This document shows positions 1-5,316 of a stretch of DNA of 5,316 bases, piece by piece; the first letter of the stretch is position 1; every line of letters begins with the position of its first letter. The stretch lies in assembly GCA_964347765.1 (NCBI GenBank), contig CAYGAG010000109.1, forward strand, positions 1 through 5,316, read 5' to 3'. The DNA comes from CAYGAG01 sp964347765. GTDB lineage: Archaea > Thermoproteota > Bathyarchaeia > Bathyarchaeales > Bathycorpusculaceae. The notes beneath the pieces were generated by a model. That model was given only the letters and a program-made list of their open reading frames with translations. It was not told the origin of the DNA and made no database searches. A program made the position numbers and the translations under genes.

Positions 1-11
1 AACGGTAGCAT

Positions 12-44
12 AGTGGAGATATCCCCCGCAAATCCCCCTTTTTT
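12..44 (+). repeat. Dispersed 33-base repeat, copy 1
   Basis: The element starts AGTGGAGAT, carries two C tracts flanking a GCAAA core, and ends in six T. It matches 3648-3680 at 30 of 33 positions, in the same orientation and about 3.6 kb away. Both copies are outside convincing genes. On the plus strand the final T run could act as an archaeal transcription terminator; on the minus strand the element presents two G4-G5 tracts. It may be a family of intergenic repeats in this genome, but only two copies are visible here. Confidence 0.7.
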
Positions 45-50
45 CGACAT

Positions 51-62
51 TTATGCGCATAA
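51..62. repeat. 12-base perfect palindrome
   Basis: TTATGCGCATAA is identical to its reverse complement. It lies seven bases after the first 33-base repeat copy and resembles the GC-cored palindrome at 5175-5188. It could be a dimeric regulator site, but no adjacent gene supports that, and a palindrome of this size can arise by chance. Confidence 0.4.
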
Positions 63-275
63 TAGCCTATAGAAAGTTCTTTCTGAAGACTTAGATATGC
101 ATGCGCCCTTTACGCCAAGACATGCAAGACACCTGAACATATCAGTACAGTGTGAGGAGTGTAAGAGTGTACAATATAGACAGTGCTTTGCATAACAGTA
201 TGAGGCACTTTTCATTTGTAAACCATCAATCCATATTCTGGGAATTGGTCAAGATACCCTTCATGTTATAAAGAG

Positions 276-285
276 NNNNNNNNNN
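276..285. other. Assembly gap (10 N)
   Basis: Ten undetermined bases, probably a scaffold join. The true length is unknown, so the distance from the surface-protein gene to sequence on its left is not reliable. Confidence 0.95.
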
Positions 286-306
286 TCTTGCTAGTTGCCA
301 TGACAG

Positions 307-311
307 AAAAA
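307..311 (-). terminator. Possible oligo-T terminator of the surface-protein gene
   Basis: On the minus strand the stop codon at 331-333 is followed after about 19 bases by a run of five T. Archaeal intrinsic termination mainly needs a T-rich stretch in the non-template strand, so this is a minimal candidate. No stem-loop is evident and the nearby gap hides further sequence. Confidence 0.25.
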
Positions 312-330
312 TTGACTGGTTGCTGAAGCC

Positions 331-3300
331 TTAGTTCTTCTTTCTCATTTTAAGTAGAAATGCCGCAGTTCCGATGGCAGCTATGATCACTATTACTGCT
401 ACGATCCATGGGGGGAAAGGCTCTGGGGCTTCAGTTGTGAAGTGGATTGTTTCAGAAGCTGCAGTGTTTCCTACCGAATCAGTAGTGTAAACTACCAAGC
501 GGTGCATTCCATCCGGTAACCCTGTCAAAGTTGTGTTACCTGTAATCGTCATATTTACTTGTCCATCAAGACAATAGGCTATCCAAGAGGTCTGTACGTT
601 GAGAAAAATCTCAAGTGGTACAGAAGTCGTAGTGTATGTCGTATTCGTAGGAGACAGAATCTTAAATGTGTATAAAGCGACATCAGCTTGTGAGATACTG
701 GTCTGATATGATAGGGTTTGCTCCGCTGATATACTACCTATAGATGCACGAGTCGTGACCTTTGTGGGAGTGGACAGACCAACTGTCAAGTTATAGGTGC
801 CACCAGCAGTTCCTTTGAGCAGGACCTGGTAAATTCCGTCAAGTTTTTCAGGAATCCAAATCACTTGTGGTTCAGTTTCTGAACCAGTGTACATGGCTTC
901 TGGAATCTCGACAACAGTTTGACCACTAGCGGGATCAAGACCAATATGACGACCAAGAGGGTCTGTAACATACAGATTGGCTGGTGAGTGAATGACAAAC
1001 GCAATGCTTGGGGTGGTATCGGTATAAGTTACGAGTCTAAGGTCAGGATCTCCATAACATTTCAGAAGATTTTTACCCCAGAAGACTGAATCAACAGCTT
1101 GTTCAACAGTATAGCCTTTCTCACACAAGCTTTCGAACAACGTTATCATATCCACACTTGTGAGGGGTTCTTGCACGGCTGTGATGTAGCCAACGTATGT
1201 CCCTGCACCAACATTTACGAAAGTACTTGCTAGAGAGGTATCTGAAAGGCTTGAGCATCCTTCAACAACCACCAAGGAGTGCTGGAACCTGTTTAATGCA
1301 TAGTAATACGTGATGAATTCTGGTCTTATTGCCCAATAATTGGTGCCACCCTTTGTGATACTTCCTATTCGCTCATTTTCAATGTCTTCACTGTACTCCT
1401 CAGTATTTTCGTCTGTAACGATTTCACCAGTGACCAAACCTATTCCTGATGGAAATAGAGCTGAATGCCCTCTCCACAAGACTACACCATGGTTTAAGCT
1501 TCTTCTTAACCATTCAACAGTTGCGTCATCATCTCGAACAACTGAGACAGAATATTCCGCTTCTTCAAGATAATCCTGAACATCATACAGAAGATCTTTG
1601 AAAGGCCCCATCTCGTTGTAGAAAGGATCCAAGATAACAGCAGACTTATTCTTAGGCGTATGTGAGGTTTCTTCGGGGTTTATCGTCAAAGTTTCTGTTT
1701 GAACTTCTGACCAGGCGCCATCATTATCTTTGACCTTGAAAGTGATGGTGTGTGTGTCTACTGTTAATGTAGAAATATCGAAAGAAGCCTGACCACTCAA
1801 GAAGCCATCCTTATCTGAGTCCCATCTGTATTCCACTATAAAGCCATCAGCGTCTTCACCATGACCCTGAAAGCTCACAGGTTCACCTTCACTTGCTGGG
1901 TTCGGCGATATTAAATCTATGTATGCTAAAGGAAGGATCGGAAATGGTGGCCTCATTAGGGGATAGTTGTCTTGATTGTTTTCATTGATAAGGTAAGGGG
2001 TGTCGCCTATACCGTCTTGGTTATCATCTGTTCCGTTATAGTCGCTCCAATGGTTCCCGTGTGAACCATTATCCCAATGATTATCCAGCATTGGTGAGGG
2101 AACGGAGTGTTGTTCTTGGTTATTTATGAAGGCGTTCTCACAAATCAAGTTGCTTTGGGGAAGAGGATAGGTGTCGTTTGAATCGGGGCGCTCAAAAATA
2201 CTCACCCCAATATCATTGTAGATTATAGTGTTTCTGGCTATTGTATTATGATCGCTGCCGGCGAAGAGGTAGATGCCACTCCCGCGTAGTGGTCCTATTT
2301 CATAATGTTTTACAACGTTTTCACTGATTATGTTATAACCACTGTCATGCAGAAAAATACCATCCGGGCCCACTTCTGATATAGCCCATTGACCATCCAT
2401 GATATTCTTGTCTATGAAATTTCTAAAACAGTCACCATCGAGGTGGACATACAAAAGGTTCGCATTGTTACCTATGAAATTGTCGTCGGAATTGTCCATA
2501 TAAATCGCAGTGTTCGCATTTTCGTAGATTTCATTGTCGCTTGACCTATATAGTGAAATAGTATAGCCTGTCGTGTTCTTTATGGTAGAGTTGGATGTAT
2601 CGACTAACATGATGTCAAAACGGATCCGATATTCGCTGCAGGGGGCGGGCATTCTCGCGTAGGCGGATAGGTTTTCTACACAAATGTTTGTTGAGTTCAC
2701 TAGAGAGAGGTATCCAACTTCCGGGAAGGTTGAGGGATTGATAGCTAAATCTCTTTGATTTACTAGGTAGTAGATGGGTTTTCCATCAATTGTGTTGGAG
2801 GTGTCGATATCCAGGTGATACATAATGTATTGAATCCAATTCCAAGGAGTGGGCATATCTAGCCAAAAAGGATGTGCAATATCGTTGCTAATTGTGTTGT
2901 GGCGCAAGACACTCCAGTCACTTCTCGAGATCCCAATACCTGAACCAAGGCAAGGCCCCCTTAAAGTATTATGGATAATGGAACTGCTAGGAGATTGCGA
3001 TAGGTGGATTCCACTGCCACCGTAGATACCATAGCCAACTTGGACGTCGTTTCCGGTTACAGTAGTGTTGTTTGAGTCCTCTATTTTAACACTATGGAAA
3101 TTGTTTCTTAATATATTAGAACTTATGTTGACAAACGGGGAGTCTTTAACAGATATTCCTTCGTTGTTCAAGCCGCTATTGCGAACCGTCAAGCCTGCGA
3201 CAGTCACATTTGCAGCTCTTACTGTCAAAACTGTTCCGTCGTAGCTACCGTCAATGATCGTTGTTTCCTTGTCTTGTCCTATAATCTTGATTGTTTTATT

Positions 3301-3498
3301 CACAACCACTTTTTCGGCATATGTTCCTGCCTTCAAGTATACCCTGTCTCCAATATCTGCTGCGTTTATTGCCGCTTGTATTGTTGAGTAGTCGTCAGGG
3401 ACAGTGATAGTCTTCGCTCCGTTTGTGATTTGGAGTATTGATATTGTTGAAAACAAGGTGATCAGAATCATCGTCAAGGTTAACGTTTTCTTGTTCAG
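331..3498 (-). CDS. Secreted, membrane-anchored surface protein: beta-helix, PKD, clan CD peptidase-like domain
   Basis: Residues are numbered from a CTG start at 3498 (1055 aa). Domain order: signal peptide (about 1-28, KK then a hydrophobic core); NosD-like parallel beta-helix (30-460) opening with DYSTIQAAI and GTYAEKV; a GNHWSDY block and Ca-loop-like DDNQDGIGD (491-499); PKD-like domain (525-607) with DSDKDG; a clan CD cysteine-peptidase-like domain (618-824) with candidate dyad His678 in WRGHSAL and Cys748 in VVVEGCSSL, ending at GDPDLRL; a beta-sandwich (830-912, TDPLGRHIGLDP); an Ig-like domain (944-1023); a Pro-rich linker, one membrane helix (1031-1049) and basic tail KMRKKN. Many N-x-S/T sequons suit glycosylation. 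It probably sits outside the cell, anchored at its C terminus. Known of the parts: such beta-helices bind or act on carbohydrate or form stalks, and clan CD domains cleave proteins. Peptidase activity and substrate are inference. TTG 3477 or ATG 3471 are alternative starts but lack a ribosome binding site and the positive n-region. Confidence 0.9.
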   Translation of the reverse strand: MNKKTLTLTMILITLFSTISILQITNGAKTITVPDDYSTIQAAINAADIGDRVYLKAGTYAEKVVVNKTIKIIGQDKETTIIDGSYDGTVLTVRAANVTVAGLTVRNSGLNNEGISVKDSPFVNISSNILRNNFHSVKIEDSNNTTVTGNDVQVGYGIYGGSGIHLSQSPSSSIIHNTLRGPCLGSGIGISRSDWSVLRHNTISNDIAHPFWLDMPTPWNWIQYIMYHLDIDTSNTIDGKPIYYLVNQRDLAINPSTFPEVGYLSLVNSTNICVENLSAYARMPAPCSEYRIRFDIMLVDTSNSTIKNTTGYTISLYRSSDNEIYENANTAIYMDNSDDNFIGNNANLLYVHLDGDCFRNFIDKNIMDGQWAISEVGPDGIFLHDSGYNIISENVVKHYEIGPLRGSGIYLFAGSDHNTIARNTIIYNDIGVSIFERPDSNDTYPLPQSNLICENAFINNQEQHSVPSPMLDNHWDNGSHGNHWSDYNGTDDNQDGIGDTPYLINENNQDNYPLMRPPFPILPLAYIDLISPNPASEGEPVSFQGHGEDADGFIVEYRWDSDKDGFLSGQASFDISTLTVDTHTITFKVKDNDGAWSEVQTETLTINPEETSHTPKNKSAVILDPFYNEMGPFKDLLYDVQDYLEEAEYSVSVVRDDDATVEWLRRSLNHGVVLWRGHSALFPSGIGLVTGEIVTDENTEEYSEDIENERIGSITKGGTNYWAIRPEFITYYYALNRFQHSLVVVEGCSSLSDTSLASTFVNVGAGTYVGYITAVQEPLTSVDMITLFESLCEKGYTVEQAVDSVFWGKNLLKCYGDPDLRLVTYTDTTPSIAFVIHSPANLYVTDPLGRHIGLDPASGQTVVEIPEAMYTGSETEPQVIWIPEKLDGIYQVLLKGTAGGTYNLTVGLSTPTKVTTRASIGSISAEQTLSYQTSISQADVALYTFKILSPTNTTYTTTSVPLEIFLNVQTSWIAYCLDGQVNMTITGNTTLTGLPDGMHRLVVYTTDSVGNTAASETIHFTTEAPEPFPPWIVAVIVIIAAIGTAAFLLKMRKKN

Positions 3499-3505
3499 CT
3501 TCTAA

Positions 3506-3517
3506 CCTCTCCTCTCC
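3506..3517 (-). promoter_or_regulatory. Strong ribosome binding site deciding the surface-protein start
   Basis: The minus strand reads GGAGAGGAGAGG here, a strong Shine-Dalgarno match. Seven bases separate it from CTG (3496-3498), a normal spacing. It is 28 bases from the TTG at 3477 and 34 from the ATG at 3471, too far for either. An in-frame TAG at 3502-3504 rules out any start further upstream. Confidence 0.7.
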
Positions 3518-3545
3518 GAACTAAGTCAAAATATAATGATGAAGC

Positions 3546-3560
3546 TATTAAGAAGTTTCG
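3546..3560 (-). promoter_or_regulatory. Candidate BRE/TATA promoter for the surface protein
   Basis: On the minus strand CGAAAC (3560-3555) followed by TTCTTAATA (3554-3546) resembles an archaeal BRE plus TATA box. A start about 25 bases downstream would fall near 3521, just before the ribosome binding site and giving a short leader. A second AT-rich element near 3530-3536 would place the start inside the ribosome binding site and fits less well. Confidence 0.35.
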
Positions 3561-3631
3561 AATCCAGCAAAATCATGCACAACTCTCAGAAAGACAAAGT
3601 GAGTCAATACTGTGAAAAAGAGCCAAGAACC

Positions 3632-3639
3632 GTATATTT
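3632..3639 (+). promoter_or_regulatory. Weak TATA-like element upstream of the EVE-like gene
   Basis: GTATATTT lies about 130 bases before the ATG at 3772. If used, transcription would start near the second 33-base repeat and produce a leader of roughly 110 bases containing it. No clear BRE precedes it, and no better TATA box was seen closer to the gene. Confidence 0.2.
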
Positions 3640-3647
3640 CAGAGAGA

Positions 3648-3680
3648 AGTGGAGATGTCCCCCGCAAACTCCCCTTTTTT
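3648..3680 (+). repeat. Dispersed 33-base repeat, copy 2
   Basis: It matches 12-44 with three substitutions (A/G at position 10 and TC/CT at positions 22-23). It lies in the divergent spacer between the surface-protein gene and the EVE-like gene, ending 91 bases before the latter's start. The T6 end could stop plus-strand transcription or form part of a leader. Similarity to copy 1 stops at the end of the T run, which argues for a discrete element. Confidence 0.7.
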
Positions 3681-3771
3681 GGTTTCCCATAATCTCACTC
3701 GACAGCCTCACGCGACCCCAAAACCAAAAATTCTCCACGATCTTTAGGAGTATTGTCTGGGTGCTAGGAAA

Positions 3772-4680
3772 ATGCGAGACGAGTTAGACGAAGAAGAACT
3801 GTTGGAGTTCATAGAGGATCATCATGTCATTTATGTAAGACATAGTATGGATACGACACCGAAGGTGTATCTCGAACTCGTTCAAGACGGAATTGTAGCT
3901 GTTCATTACGGAGGGAGTCTGAAGGAAGGCATAGACTTAGCAGACCTGAAAGCCCTTGAAAACCCTGAGAATTACGAACGCAACGCGAGGAATGTATTGG
4001 CCAGATTCAGAAAGCATTGCCAAAACGGAGTCATTGTCTTCGCAGATTATAGTGACCAGCCTGACGAGACCATCCAAAAAACAGCAAACATTGGTATAAT
4101 CCCTGAGGGAGAGAGCTACAAGGCTGAACTTCACTTTGGGCATCCTGATTATCCAGATGGCTTCGTGTACAAACAAGCGAAACTGCGCAATTACAGAACA
4201 CTTTCATACGCCGACTATGTTCCCTTCTTAGCGATACATCCTCGAGGAGGAACCATAAGTCAATGGAAAGCAGAAGAACCGGTAAAATTCATATACAAGA
4301 GGGAACTGGGGTTGTCTATCGACCCTCAGTCTATTAATCTAGAAGTTCTTTTTCCTGCCCAACAAGAAGTCTTGTGTTCTGAGTATCTCCGTACAAAAGC
4401 ACCGGACAAAATTAAGCTGAAGTATCTTTTGCTTCCCGTANNNNNNNNNNNNNNNNNNNNNNNNNNNNNNNNNNNNNNNNNNNNNNNNNNNNNNNNNNNN
4501 NNNNNNNNNNNNNNNNNNNNNNNNNNNNNNNNNNNNNNNNNNNNNNNNNNNNNNNNNNNNNNNNNNNNNNNNNNNNNNNNNNNNNNNNNNNNNNNNNNNN
4601 NNAAACACTATGGAGTTTTGAAAAAGTTTACGTTGCAAAACCTGTTGCAAAACCAAAAATCTGTACGGTATAATAAATAA
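3772..4680 (+). CDS. Soluble protein with EVE/PUA-like N-terminal half; possible nuclease-type C-terminal half (gapped)
   Basis: Not matched to a named family. The ATG is preceded at eight bases by a weak GGTG site, and an in-frame TAG at 3745-3747 leaves no upstream ATG. Residues 17-165 alternate strands and helices in a pattern like EVE/PUA-like domains: YVRHSMDT, DGIVAVHYG, NGVIVFADY, ANIGIIPEGES, then YRTLSYADYVPFLAIHPRGG. EVE-like domains in restriction proteins read modified bases, so a nucleic-acid-binding role is inferred. Residues 193-223 (PAQQEVLCSEYL then KLKYLLLPV) resemble the helix-strand entry of a restriction-endonuclease-like fold, but the catalytic region would lie in the 162-base gap (residues 224-277). 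There is no signal peptide or membrane segment, so it is cytoplasmic. The tail after the gap, and so the stop at 4678, is uncertain: another frame across 4605-4673 looks at least as protein-like. Confidence 0.75.
   Translation: MRDELDEEELLEFIEDHHVIYVRHSMDTTPKVYLELVQDGIVAVHYGGSLKEGIDLADLKALENPENYERNARNVLARFRKHCQNGVIVFADYSDQPDETIQKTANIGIIPEGESYKAELHFGHPDYPDGFVYKQAKLRNYRTLSYADYVPFLAIHPRGGTISQWKAEEPVKFIYKRELGLSIDPQSINLEVLFPAQQEVLCSEYLRTKAPDKIKLKYLLLPVXXXXXXXXXXXXXXXXXXXXXXXXXXXXXXXXXXXXXXXXXXXXXXXXXXXXXXKHYGVLKKFTLQNLLQNQKSVRYNK
4441..4602. other. Assembly gap (162 N) inside a coding region
   Basis: The run divides by three, so the frame appears open through it, but the length is probably an estimate. 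Reading frame, residue count and even gene continuity across it are unproven: one gene could end and another begin inside. Confidence 0.95.
4632..4655 (+). repeat. Tandem 12-base direct repeat
   Basis: Two adjacent 12-base units, GTTGCAAAACC followed by T or A, match at 11 of 12 positions. In the frame starting at 4605 they encode VAKP-VAKP; in the frame kept across the gap they encode a Leu/Gln/Asn-rich tail. It is probably a local slippage duplication near the gene end. Confidence 0.55.
4668..4679 (+). promoter_or_regulatory. TATA-like element before the membrane-protein gene
   Basis: TATAATAAATA overlaps the end of the preceding gene and ends five bases before the ATG at 4685. A start about 25 bases downstream would lie near 4700, inside the annotated frame. 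Either transcription comes from the upstream gene, or the real protein starts later, for example at a TTG codon at 4742 or 4763. No strong BRE was seen. Confidence 0.3.
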
Positions 4681-4684
4681 CCAT

Positions 4685-5218
4685 ATGACGCGCGCTTGGA
4701 GTGGTGCTCACACACACAAGGCTTTTCAGAGTTTCAAGAGATTGTCTAGTCAGGTTCAGCGATTGCCAGAGGATAAAAGGAGTAAAAGACAACGGGAAGC
4801 AGATGAATGGGGAATAGGCATCATAATGATCTTTTTCGGTTGGGCGGTGGTTGATTCTTCTAAGTACTACATAATGGTCTATCCAGGTTATGGTCACGCA
4901 GCTTTAGCATCCTTCGGGTATTTTCTCATAGCGATTGGTGTAGGCATACTTACCTACAAAACATGGACAGCTTTTAAAGGAAGGACACTGCGAGGCTTTA
5001 GCGTCAAAAAGTTTACTGGTTGTTTGGTTGGGGGCATTGTGCTCTTCTTCATAGTGGATATCTTGGACTTTTTGGACGCGGGAGCGCGCGTAGGGTTTTG
5101 GAGGTTAGCATTTCGGGAAGTGGCGAACGGTAAACGCGCACACACTACTCCTTCTTTTGCGAACACCTTATCACTATGCGCGCGCATATCGCTTCTATGC
5201 CCTGACGCTGATGTGTAG
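4685..5218 (+). CDS. Small membrane protein with three predicted transmembrane segments
   Basis: Not recognised as a known family. The 177-residue frame has a basic, polar N-terminal region (about 1-41, with KRSKRQREADEW), then hydrophobic segments at about 42-57 (GIGIIMIFFGWAVV), 71-91 (HAALASFGYFLIAIGVGIL) and 110-130 (CLVGGIVLFFIVDILDFL). It should be an integral membrane protein; function is unknown. There is no ribosome binding site before the ATG, and a TATA-like element abuts it, so a later start is possible. The last 45 or so residues are unlike the rest, drawn from sequence with several CG-alternating tracts, and the end overlaps the minus-strand ribbon-helix-helix gene by 24 bases. 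The tail may therefore be spurious, for example from a frameshift or a changed 3' end. Confidence 0.55.
   Translation: MTRAWSGAHTHKAFQSFKRLSSQVQRLPEDKRSKRQREADEWGIGIIMIFFGWAVVDSSKYYIMVYPGYGHAALASFGYFLIAIGVGILTYKTWTAFKGRTLRGFSVKKFTGCLVGGIVLFFIVDILDFLDAGARVGFWRLAFREVANGKRAHTTPSFANTLSLCARISLLCPDADV
5175..5188. repeat. 14-base GC-alternating perfect palindrome
   Basis: TATGCGCGCGCATA equals its reverse complement and alternates pyrimidine and purine throughout, as Z-DNA-prone sequence does. It lies six bases beyond the stop of the ribbon-helix-helix gene and inside the atypical tail of the membrane-protein frame. It could be a regulator operator, a convergent-end structure or chance; nothing here decides. 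Confidence 0.45.
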
Positions 5219-5316
5219 TTCCTCTTTCTCTTGTTCCTTCAACCGTTGGAGGGCGTATTCGATGGCGTGGGTTCGATTGGCGAAGCGTTTGAGTTTGACC
5301 ATGGCATCGATCCAGT
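5195..5316 (-). CDS. Ribbon-helix-helix DNA-binding protein, C-terminal part (N terminus off window)
   Basis: The minus strand is open from the window edge to TAG at 5195-5197, giving 39 residues from WIDAMVKLKRFANRTH to the end. The pattern of helix A (WIDAMVKLKRF), turn (ANRT) and helix B (HAIEYALQRLKEQ) matches the ribbon-helix-helix (CopG/Arc/VapB-type) fold; the DNA-binding strand and start codon lie to the right. These proteins dimerise and repress transcription, often as antitoxins or autoregulators. No toxin gene follows on the minus strand within the window, so an antitoxin role is unsupported here, though a partner could lie outside. The charged tail (KEQEKEELHISVRA) is short. Confidence 0.75.
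   Translation of the reverse strand, partial: WIDAMVKLKRFANRTHAIEYALQRLKEQEKEELHISVRA

Larger units (their letters stand above)
1..330. other. Intergenic region with no convincing gene
   Basis: No reading frame here is long enough or looks coding enough to call. The stretch holds one copy of the dispersed 33-base repeat (12-44), a perfect palindrome TTATGCGCATAA (51-62), a 10-base assembly gap (276-285), and the 3' flank of the minus-strand surface-protein gene. A 54-residue cysteine-rich minus-strand frame (51-215) and a 32-residue plus-strand frame (97-195) exist, but neither has a good ribosome binding site. Confidence 0.6.

Noticed and set aside
72..85. Short inverted repeat AGAAAG-TT-CTTTCT as a hairpin
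   Set aside because: A six-pair AT-rich stem with a two-base loop is too weak to support a terminator or regulatory structure.
1340..1573. Plus-strand open frame opposite the surface-protein gene
   Set aside because: It lies wholly inside a long, domain-rich coding region on the other strand and shows no domain of its own.
12..3680. The two 33-base repeats as a CRISPR array
   Set aside because: There are only two copies about 3.6 kb apart with no regular spacers, and no cas-like gene is present.
3536..3787. 83-residue plus-strand open frame in the divergent spacer
   Set aside because: It has no ribosome binding site, contains the 33-base repeat, overlaps the next gene's start, and lies over the minus-strand promoter region. 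The corresponding frame in the other repeat copy is interrupted by a stop, so no protein-level conservation is seen.
4628..5187. Minus-strand frames opposite the membrane-protein gene (4628-4897 and 4954-5187)
   Set aside because: They mirror the plus-strand coding sequence, lack ribosome binding sites and show no recognisable motif.
5271..5280. GTTCGATTGG resembling a tRNA T-loop
   Set aside because: No acceptor, D or anticodon arms fit around it, and the bases are coding sequence of the ribbon-helix-helix gene.

Overview
The window looks archaeal, from a draft scaffold; a Bathyarchaeia-like or methanogen-like lineage is my inference. The reasons are a large secreted surface protein built from NosD-type beta-helix repeats, a PKD module and the Ig-like and beta-sandwich modules common in archaeal envelope proteins, plus TATA-like promoter elements and a ribbon-helix-helix regulator. 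Two N gaps (276-285 and 4441-4602) interrupt it; the second falls inside a gene.

Layout. Positions 1-330 hold no convincing gene: a 33-base dispersed repeat copy (12-44), a 12-base palindrome, a small gap and the 3' flank of the surface-protein gene. Positions 331-3498 (minus) encode a surface protein of about 1055 residues, with signal peptide, beta-helix, PKD domain, a clan CD (caspase/gingipain-like) cysteine-peptidase-like domain with a candidate His/Cys dyad, beta-sandwich modules and a C-terminal membrane anchor. Its best ribosome binding site points to an unusual CTG start. A 273-base divergent spacer (3499-3771) carries the second copy of the 33-base repeat and candidate promoters. 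Positions 3772-4680 (plus) encode a soluble protein whose first half resembles EVE/PUA-like domains and whose second half is largely hidden by the 162-base gap. Positions 4685-5218 (plus) encode a small protein with three predicted membrane segments and an atypical tail. From 5195 off the right edge (minus) lies the C-terminal part of a ribbon-helix-helix DNA-binding protein, overlapping the membrane-protein frame tail to tail.

No pathway joins all four genes. The surface protein stands alone and diverges from the two plus-strand genes. The EVE-like protein and the membrane protein are close together on one strand, but a TATA-like element lies just upstream of the second, so co-transcription is uncertain. 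The most interesting points are the beta-helix/peptidase-like fusion, its CTG start, the dispersed C-tract/T-run repeat, and the EVE-like protein with its putative nuclease half unsequenced.
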